NCBI GenBank assembly: GCA_023269585.1
Contig: JAHFTC010000016.1
Location: 1 to 51,562 of the forward strand
DNA from: Opitutaceae bacterium
GTDB taxonomy: Bacteria > Verrucomicrobiota > Verrucomicrobiia > Opitutales > Opitutaceae
Direction of reading: 5' to 3'
DNA length: 51,562 nucleotides
A model generated the notes under the pieces. The model saw only the letters and a program-made list of their open reading frames with translations, was not told the DNA's origin and searched no databases. The translations under genes and the position numbers were made by a program. Of the stretch, positions 45,314 to 51,562 are shown piece by piece (the first letter of the stretch is position 1; each line of letters starts with the position of its first letter).

Positions 45314-48300
45314 ATGCCGCCCCCCACGAAGGCTCTCCCCCCGCCCCATGTCCCGTGCGCCCGCCGTGCACTCGCAGCGACGATCCGCGGCGCGCTGGGC
45401 GCAGTCCTCTTGTGGCTGGTGATCGGGGGAGTTTCGCAATTGCACGCGGCGCCACCGCCCGCCCCGGTCCACACCATCGAGGAGTTCTACCAGATCTCGG
45501 CGGAGAGCGCGAAAATGCCGCATCCGATCTGCTGGGACATAGAGGTGCTCTACTCGGACCCGGGCTGGAATCTGCTCTGGGTCGAGAACGCCGGCTTCGG
45601 GACCTTCATCCCCACCAACAAGGACTTTCCCCGCTACCCGCGCGGTCAGCGCCTCCGGGTCGAAGGCACGCTGGTCCCCGCCACGGGCATCACGCTGGCG
45701 GGCACGCGCGTCACCCCGCTCCCGGAGAAGGCGCGCCTCGCCCCCCTGCTGGCCACGGGCCGGCTCCCGGACTTCGACCGGTTCGACAACCGGTTGGTGG
45801 TGCTCGAGGCCCTGGTCGACCGTCAGAGCGAGGCCGATCCCTCCCACCTCATGTTGGAGGCAAGCGCCGAGGGCTTCCACATCGTCGTCCGTGTCCAGAT
45901 CGCTCCGAAGACCCCGCGGCCCAACCTCGAAGGACAGACGATCCGCGCCGCCGGCGTCTATGTCGGGCATCGGGATTTCGCCGGCAAACTCACCAGCATC
46001 GCGCTCTGGGTGGACTCGCTGGCCGACGTGGAGGCGCTCGGTGCCCTCTCCGAGGATACAGCCTTCACGCTCCCCTTGCTCACGATCGAGGCGGCGACCG
46101 CCACCGCCAACGGCGGCCTCGTCCACGTCGCCGGCACCGTGCACAGCTTCGACAACACCTCCGCGACAATCACGCTGCGCGACGACACCGGCCAGATCGA
46201 GATCGCCACCGCCCAGAGCCGCGACATCCGCATCGGCACGGCGTTGGAGGCGGTAGGTGTCCCCGTGGCCGCCGGCATCCACCGCAAGTTGCTCAACGCC
46301 CGCGTGCGGCCGACCGGCGCCCCCGCCGCCGGATCCGTCCCGGGCGACCGTCCCGTTCCATTGCGGCTCGCCGACCAGGTCCTCGCGCTCGAGCCCGAGG
46401 CGGCCGACCGCGGCCGGCCGGCGCTGCTCTTCGGAGTCGCCACCTGGCTGGCACCCGACCGTCGGTCCATGTTCGTGCAGGACGTCTCCGGCGCCGTCGA
46501 AGTCCGGTTCGCGCCTCTTGCGTACGAACCCCCGCAGGTTCCCTGCTCGGTACGCATCGTCGGCCGGACCGCCCGTGGAGAGCTCGCTCCGCTGGTGGTC
46601 GCGGAGAGCCTTTCCTGGATCAACCCGCTGGGTTCGCCCGAAGCGCGCAACACCACGCTCGACGAAATGTTGGCCGGTTACCTCCACGGTCGCTGGGTTG
46701 CGACCCGCGCCTTTCTGCGCGGCGTCCGGCACGCCCCGCAGGAAACCATCCTCGACCTCACCTCCACCTCCGGCGAATTCGTCGCCATTCTTCCCGACAC
46801 CGCCCAGATCGTCGCCGCCCCCGGATCGATCCTCTCGTTGCGCGGCGTTTGCAGCGTCACAGCCAACGCCCGACATCACCCCTCCGCCATCCGCCTGCTC
46901 GTGCCCGGCGCGCAGCACATCAACATCGAGCTGCCCACCCCGGCCGACCCATTCGCACTTCCTGCCCGAACCCTCGCCGGCCTGCGGGCCTTCGGCCCCG
47001 CCGACTCGACGCTGCGCCGGGTCCGCACGCACGGCACCGTCCTTTACCACGAACCCGGCCGCCAGCTCTGCTTGCAGGACGGCACCGACTCGCTCCTCGT
47101 GCTTTCACGCGACCCGGCGCCGCTGCGCCGCGGCGATCAGGTCGAAGTCGTTGGTCTCCCCGGCATGCAGGGCAGCCGCATGGTCTTGCGCGAGGCCACC
47201 TACCGCCGCGCCGGGCCTGGCGAGGAGCCCGCGGCGCTGGAGGTGACTCGGGTCGAGCGCGCGGATGCCACGCTCGATGGCCGCTTGGTTCGGCTGCGCG
47301 GCAGTATCGTGGCCCTGGACCATCGGCCCGATGGCGGCACCATCGCCGTGCAGGCCGCGGATCGACGCTTCGCTGCGCTGATCCCAGGCGCCGTCCCGGC
47401 GCCCGTGCACGGTCCGGTGGGCGCCGTCGTGGCCCTGACCGGCGTGTACCGAGCGATCTACGACGAGTACCGGCAGCCCATCGATTTCCACCTCCAACTG
47501 CGCACCCCGGCCGACATCGTCGTGCTCCAGGCTCCGCCGCTGCTCACCATCGAGCGCTCCCTGTGGATCGTCGGCGGTCTGGTGCTCGTCACCGTCGCCG
47601 TGCTCGGCTGGCTCGCCGTCCTGCGCGCCCGGGTCGCGCAACAAACCGCCCAGATCCGGACTCAGCTCGAACACCAGGCCGGCCTCGAGGCCGAACTCCA
47701 GAAAGCGCAGCGCATCGAGTCGCTCGGTCTGCTGGCGGGCGGCATCGCCCATGACTTCAACAACCTCCTGACCGGCATCCTCGGCAACCTCTCCATCGCC
47801 CGGCTGGAAGCCCACGGGCAACAGGCGTTCGACCAGATCCTGGCCGACGCCGAGCTTGCCGCCCTCCGGGCCCGTGACCTCACCCAGCAGCTCCTCGTCT
47901 TCACCAAGGGAGGCACGCCGGCTCGCTCCGTCGTGCGCCTGCCGGAACTGGCGCGCGAATCCGTCGCGCTCGCCCTCCACGGTTACACCTCAAGCGTCCG
48001 CACCGAGTTCGATTTTCCCGCCGACCTCCGCCTCGCCCACATCGACCGCGTGCAAATCGGCCAAGTGCTGCAGAACCTCGCCATCAACGCCGCCCAAGCC
48101 ATGCCCCGTGGCGGCGCCCTGAACGTGGCCGCCGCCAACGAAACCATCGTCGCCGGTGCCCACGCCGACCTCGCACCCGGCCGCTACCTTCGCATCAGAG
48201 TTTCCGATACAGGAACCGGAATCGCGCCGGACCTGCTGCCCAAAATCTTCGACCCCTATTTCACGACCAAAAAAACCGGCACAGGCCTCGGTTTGGCCAC

Positions 48301-48862
48301 CGTGTTCTCGATGGTGCGCCGCCACGGCGGCCATATCGAGGTCGAGTCCGACCCGGGTCGCGGCACCACCTTCCGCCTGTGGCTGCCCGCCGCCGAGACT
48401 GATCAACCGAGCATCGACCAACCTTCGGCTGCCGCCATCAGCGCGCGCTCCCCGGCACCGGTGTCCGCCCGTCTGCTCGTGGTGGAGGCGGACATGGCCA
48501 TCCGCCGCATGGCGATGATCGTATTGCTCCGGGCCGGCTACGAGGTCACCGCCGTTGCCGCCGGCCGCGAAGCGATCGAGCTCGCCCGCGCCGCGGTCGC
48601 CAACGGCCAGCCCTACCGTCTCGCGCTCCTCGACCTGACCGCGCCGGACGACCTTGGCGCCAAGGAGATCCAGACCGAGCTCCACACCATTGATCCGCAG
48701 CTGCCCCTGGTTCTCTCGACGGGTCGCAGCGACGACTCCTTGTTCACCGCCCATCGGGAACACGGCTTCGCCGCTGTCCTCTCCAAACCGTACGACGCAC
48801 AGGACCTCGTCGCGCTTGTCGCCGCCGTCCTGTGCTCCGGCCGCGACAAGCGCGAAGCCTGA
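45314..48862 (+). CDS. Hybrid sensor histidine kinase with repeated beta-rich periplasmic domains
   Basis: This 1182-residue protein has a signal peptide (about 19-45, ATIRGALGAVLLWLVIGGVS). A periplasmic part of about 700 residues follows, built of beta-rich blocks that look like OB-fold repeats (for example about residues 113, 270, 372, 570 and 658; VHVAGTVHSFDNTSATITLR and VRTHGTVLYHEPGRQLCLQD). A membrane helix lies at about 750-770 (LWIVGGLVLVTVAVLGWLAV), then a coiled coil and HisKA with His813 (GGIAHDFNNLLTGI). The ATPase shows NLAINAAQAM, VSDTGTGIAP and GTGLGLATVFSMV. A C-terminal receiver has Asp1107 (LALLDLTAPDD) and Lys in LSKPYD. ATG 45314 gives a clean signal peptide. Ligand unknown; no regulator adjacent. 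Confidence 0.9.
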   Translation: MPPPTKALPPPHVPCARRALAATIRGALGAVLLWLVIGGVSQLHAAPPPAPVHTIEEFYQISAESAKMPHPICWDIEVLYSDPGWNLLWVENAGFGTFIPTNKDFPRYPRGQRLRVEGTLVPATGITLAGTRVTPLPEKARLAPLLATGRLPDFDRFDNRLVVLEALVDRQSEADPSHLMLEASAEGFHIVVRVQIAPKTPRPNLEGQTIRAAGVYVGHRDFAGKLTSIALWVDSLADVEALGALSEDTAFTLPLLTIEAATATANGGLVHVAGTVHSFDNTSATITLRDDTGQIEIATAQSRDIRIGTALEAVGVPVAAGIHRKLLNARVRPTGAPAAGSVPGDRPVPLRLADQVLALEPEAADRGRPALLFGVATWLAPDRRSMFVQDVSGAVEVRFAPLAYEPPQVPCSVRIVGRTARGELAPLVVAESLSWINPLGSPEARNTTLDEMLAGYLHGRWVATRAFLRGVRHAPQETILDLTSTSGEFVAILPDTAQIVAAPGSILSLRGVCSVTANARHHPSAIRLLVPGAQHINIELPTPADPFALPARTLAGLRAFGPADSTLRRVRTHGTVLYHEPGRQLCLQDGTDSLLVLSRDPAPLRRGDQVEVVGLPGMQGSRMVLREATYRRAGPGEEPAALEVTRVERADATLDGRLVRLRGSIVALDHRPDGGTIAVQAADRRFAALIPGAVPAPVHGPVGAVVALTGVYRAIYDEYRQPIDFHLQLRTPADIVVLQAPPLLTIERSLWIVGGLVLVTVAVLGWLAVLRARVAQQTAQIRTQLEHQAGLEAELQKAQRIESLGLLAGGIAHDFNNLLTGILGNLSIARLEAHGQQAFDQILADAELAALRARDLTQQLLVFTKGGTPARSVVRLPELARESVALALHGYTSSVRTEFDFPADLRLAHIDRVQIGQVLQNLAINAAQAMPRGGALNVAAANETIVAGAHADLAPGRYLRIRVSDTGTGIAPDLLPKIFDPYFTTKKTGTGLGLATVFSMVRRHGGHIEVESDPGRGTTFRLWLPAAETDQPSIDQPSAAAISARSPAPVSARLLVVEADMAIRRMAMIVLLRAGYEVTAVAAGREAIELARAAVANGQPYRLALLDLTAPDDLGAKEIQTELHTIDPQLPLVLSTGRSDDSLFTAHREHGFAAVLSKPYDAQDLVALVAAVLCSGRDKREA

Positions 48863-48912
48863 CCCGCCGGGCGCGGAACGGATGCTCCGAAGTTCCGCAG
48901 ACGAAAGAAGCC

Positions 48913-48937
48913 AAGAACCCGGCCTCGCCGGGTTCTT
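48913..48937 (+). terminator. Probable terminator after the hybrid kinase
   Basis: A perfect 11-bp stem (AAGAACCCGGC / GCCGGGTTCTT) with a 3-base loop lies 50 bases after the stop. The following T-run is weak (GCCTTCTGT), so termination may be partial. Confidence 0.65.
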
Positions 48938-49030
48938 GCCTTCTGTCGGTTCCGGCTGCGCATTTTAGGAGGATCCCCGACCTCGCCCTGCGCGAGCGGG
49001 CCCGACGCCGAGGCCGCGCTAAAACGAAGG

Positions 49031-49056
49031 CGGCGGCGCCGTTTCGGGCGCCGCCG
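49031..49056 (-). terminator. Probable terminator of clpC
   Basis: A perfect 10-bp stem (CGGCGGCGCC / GGCGCCGCCG) with loop GTTTCG lies 26 bases after the clpC stop. On the minus strand it is followed by CCTTCGTTTTAG. Confidence 0.75.
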
Positions 49057-49082
49057 TGGGTGGTAAGAAACTAATTACCGGC

Positions 49083-51562
49083 TCAGGACGAGATGCCGGT
49101 CTCGGAGGCGGGATTCTTCGTCTTGAACTCGAGCGCCTTCTCGCCGCGCACGACGAGCACGGGTTCGCCCTCCTTGAAGTCGCCGCGGAGGATGAACTCG
49201 GCGAGCGGGTCCTCAAGGTGACGTTCCACGGCGCGGCGCAGCGGACGCGCGCCGTACTTCTCGTCGGTGCCGTTCTCGATGAGGAACAGCTTGGCGTCGG
49301 TCTGCACCTCGAGCACGAGCTTCCGCTCGGCCACGCGCTTGACGACCTTCGCAACCTCGAGGTCCACGATCTTGAGCAGGTCGTCGCGCTTGAGCGGGCG
49401 GAAGACGATGAGCTCGTTGATGCGGTTCAGGAACTCCGGTTTGAAGATGCGCTTCGATTCCTCGAGCACCTTCTCCTTGATCTTGTCGAGGTCGCCGATG
49501 CTTTCGTTGGCCGCGCCGAAGCCGACCGTCGTCTGCCGCTGGATGAGCGACGCGCCGACGTTGGTCGTCATGATGATGATCGTGTTGCGGAAATCGACCT
49601 GGCGGCCGAGCGAGTCGGTGAGGCGGCCGTCCTCCAGAATCTGGAGGAGGAGCTGCACGACATCCGGGTGCGCCTTCTCGATCTCGTCGAAAAGGATGAC
49701 CGAGTACGGGCGGCGGCGGACCTGCTCGGTGAGCTGACCGCCCTCCTCGTGACCGACGTAGCCCGGAGGCGAGCCGATGAGGCGCGAGATCGCGAACTTC
49801 TCCATGTACTCGGACATGTCGATCTGCACGAGCGCGTCCTGGTTGCCAAACATCTGCGCGGCGAGCTGCTTGGCCGTCTCCGTCTTGCCGACACCGGTGG
49901 GCCCGAGGAACATGAACGAGCCGATCGGGCGGCGCGGGTCCTTGAGATCGGCGCGGGAGCGACGCAGCGCGCGGGCGATGGCCTGGCAGGCGTCGTTCTG
50001 GCCGATGATGATCTTCTGCAGCTCGGTCTCGAGGAGGAGGAGCTTCTCGCTTTCCTTCTTCTCCATGCGCGAGAGCGGAATGCCGGTCCAGTCGGCCACG
50101 ACCTGCATGATCAGATCCTCGTCGATGGTGATGCGGTGGTCCTCGCGGGTCTTCTTCCAATCCTCGAGGGCCTTCTCCTGCTGGGCGCGGACGTGTTTCT
50201 CCTTGTCGCGGAACTTGGCGGCCTCCTCGAAATGCTGCTTGGCGATCGCGTCCTCCTTCTGGGCGCAGACGGTCTCGATCTCCTTGGAGAGCGCCTCGAT
50301 CTCCGGCGGGCGATTCAAGGACTGGATGCGGGCGCGGGCGCCGGCCTCGTCCATGACGTCGATGGCCTTGTCGGGCAGGAAACGGCCGGTGATGTAGCGG
50401 TCGGAGAGCTTGGCGGCGATCTCGAGCGACTTGTCGGTGTAGATGGCCTTGTGGTGGTCCTCGTACTTGATGCGGATGCCCTTGAGGATGGTGACGGTGT
50501 CCTCGACCGACGGCGGCTCGACCTTGACGTTCTGGAAACGACGGTCGAGGGCGCTGTCCTTCTCGATGTACTTGCGGTACTCGTTCAGCGTGGTCGCGCC
50601 GATGCACTGCAGCTCGCCGCGGGAGAGCGCGGGCTTGAAGATGTTGGAGGCGTCCATCGCGCCCTCGGCGGCGCCGGCGCCGACGATGGTGTGGAGCTCG
50701 TCGATGAAGATGATGACGTTCTTGGCGCGCTTGATCTCGTCCATCACGGCCTTGATGCGCTCCTCGAACTGGCCGCGGTACTTGGTGCCGGCGACCATGA
50801 GGGCGAGGTCGAGGGTGATGACCTTCTTGTCCAGTAGGATCTCCGGCACGATGCCGCCCGCGATTTCCTGGGCGAGGCCTTCGACGATGGCGGTCTTGCC
50901 GACGCCGGCCTCGCCGATGAGCACCGGGTTGTTCTTGGTGCGGCGGCAGAGGATCTGGATGACGCGGCGGATCTCGTTCTTGCGGCCGATGACGGGGTCG
51001 AGTTCGCCCTTGCGCGCGAGCTCGGTGAGGTCGCGACCGAAGGCCTTGAGCGCGGGGGTCTTGAGTTCCTTCTTCTCGCCGGGGGCGCCGGCGGGCTCGG
51101 CACCGGAGCGCGGCGAGGACATCGCCTCGTCGCCCGGCTGCGCGCCCGGGGCTCCACCCGAGGCCGCCGAGGGGCTCTCGGCGGAGAACTGCGGGTCGAG
51201 CTCCTTGAGGATCTCGTTGCGGGTGCGCTCGATGTCGATCTCGAGGGATTTGAGCACGCGGGCGGCGACGCCCTCGCCCTCGCGCAGGAGGCCGAGGAGG
51301 ATGTGCTCGGTGCCGACGTAGGAATGGTTGAGGGCCTTCGCCTCCTTGCCGGCGAGCGCGAGAACCTTCTTCACGCGCGGCGTGTAGGGGATGCTGCCGC
51401 CGGACTTGCCCTCCTGGCCGACGCCGACCTGCTTCTCAACGGCGCCACGGACGGTCTCGAGGTCGAGGCCCATCTTCTGGAGCACGCTCACGGCCACACC
51501 CTGGCCGAGCTTGATCAGGCCGAGCAGGAGATGCTCGGTGCCGACATAGTTGTGGTTGAAGC
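49083..51562 (-). CDS. clpC: ClpC-family ATP-dependent chaperone (5' partial)
   Basis: The frame stays open to the window edge, so 825 residues are visible and only about 20-25 N-terminal residues should be missing. The Clp N-domain repeats are seen ([36 protein letters not shown]). They are followed by a Gly/Pro/Ala-rich linker, AAA1 ([17 protein letters not shown]), the middle domain with a UVR-like [23 protein letters not shown]2 ([21 protein letters not shown]) and [16 protein letters not shown]. ClpC unfolds proteins for ClpP. A start inside the window (GTG 51497) was rejected because the N-domain continues beyond it. Regulation lies outside the window. Confidence 0.96.
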   Translation of the reverse strand, partial: FNHNYVGTEHLLLGLIKLGQGVAVSVLQKMGLDLETVRGAVEKQVGVGQEGKSGGSIPYTPRVKKVLALAGKEAKALNHSYVGTEHILLGLLREGEGVAARVLKSLEIDIERTRNEILKELDPQFSAESPSAASGGAPGAQPGDEAMSSPRSGAEPAGAPGEKKELKTPALKAFGRDLTELARKGELDPVIGRKNEIRRVIQILCRRTKNNPVLIGEAGVGKTAIVEGLAQEIAGGIVPEILLDKKVITLDLALMVAGTKYRGQFEERIKAVMDEIKRAKNVIIFIDELHTIVGAGAAEGAMDASNIFKPALSRGELQCIGATTLNEYRKYIEKDSALDRRFQNVKVEPPSVEDTVTILKGIRIKYEDHHKAIYTDKSLEIAAKLSDRYITGRFLPDKAIDVMDEAGARARIQSLNRPPEIEALSKEIETVCAQKEDAIAKQHFEEAAKFRDKEKHVRAQQEKALEDWKKTREDHRITIDEDLIMQVVADWTGIPLSRMEKKESEKLLLLETELQKIIIGQNDACQAIARALRRSRADLKDPRRPIGSFMFLGPTGVGKTETAKQLAAQMFGNQDALVQIDMSEYMEKFAISRLIGSPPGYVGHEEGGQLTEQVRRRPYSVILFDEIEKAHPDVVQLLLQILEDGRLTDSLGRQVDFRNTIIIMTTNVGASLIQRQTTVGFGAANESIGDLDKIKEKVLEESKRIFKPEFLNRINELIVFRPLKRDDLLKIVDLEVAKVVKRVAERKLVLEVQTDAKLFLIENGTDEKYGARPLRRAVERHLEDPLAEFILRGDFKEGEPVLVVRGEKALEFKTKNPASETGISS

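Noticed and set aside
49083..51497. ClpC as a complete gene starting at GTG 51497
   Set aside because: The frame continues to the window edge with [18 protein letters not shown], a conserved part of the Clp N-domain, so the gene is cut by the edge.

Overview
The window is a GC-rich (by eye about two thirds G+C), gene-dense piece of a bacterial chromosome. Protein style suggests Verrucomicrobiota, probably an Opitutaceae-like organism. This rests on paired ATP-grasp/alpha-E/transglutaminase genes, a huge sensor kinase with beta-rich periplasmic repeats, rare Shine-Dalgarno motifs, and many palindromic repeats between genes. The taxonomic guess is inference; no rRNA or marker search was possible. 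Nothing indicates a plasmid or phage.

Layout. 1-12.1 kb: two oppositely oriented gene sets of the predicted amidoligase/transglutaminase type. The minus set has a fused circularly permuted ATP-grasp + alpha-E protein, a transglutaminase overlapping it by 4 bases, and a 1104-residue transglutaminase + DUF2126 (glutamine-synthetase-like) protein. The plus set has a separate ATP-grasp protein, a separate alpha-E protein and a third transglutaminase. 12.1-13.4 kb: two small minus-strand toxin-antitoxin modules, hicBA and a ParE-type pair, each sitting between direct repeats. The first repeat is a copy of the transglutaminase 3' end. 13.6-19.5 kb: a PAS histidine kinase, a RecO-like protein with a DUF502 membrane protein, a DCC-family protein, a metallo-beta-lactamase-fold hydrolase and an ABC ATPase. 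19.7-24.2 kb: NADP-type glutamate dehydrogenase with a clear terminator, a KaiC-like/PEP-synthase-like fusion, and tRNA-Gly(GCC). 24.5-26.5 kb: ExbB/ExbD/TonB-type energy-transduction operon. 27.4-29.0 kb: tmk-holB. 29.1-33.5 kb: aryl-pyruvate catabolism (iorA, iorB, paaK, ACT protein). 33.7-39.3 kb: a CheA-HDOD-receiver operon and a two-gene kinase/LuxR-regulator operon. 40-45 kb: Ski2-like helicase, diacylglycerol-kinase-family enzyme, LpxH-like phosphoesterase. 45.3-48.9 kb: hybrid sensor kinase. 49.1 kb to the end: ClpC, running off the window.

Intergenic DNA holds several dispersed repeat families: REP-like palindromes, 26-bp inverted-repeat elements, and short-period tandem repeats. One short-period repeat appears to have entered the helicase coding sequence in frame.

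The most promising system is the doubled amidoligase/transglutaminase locus. Comparative genomics has predicted it to be a peptide-ligation or protein-tagging pathway, but to my knowledge it has no established substrate. Here a fused and a split version lie within 12 kb. They differ at residues expected to matter for ATP/metal binding, and the NTN-hydrolase partner reported in other genomes is not in view.
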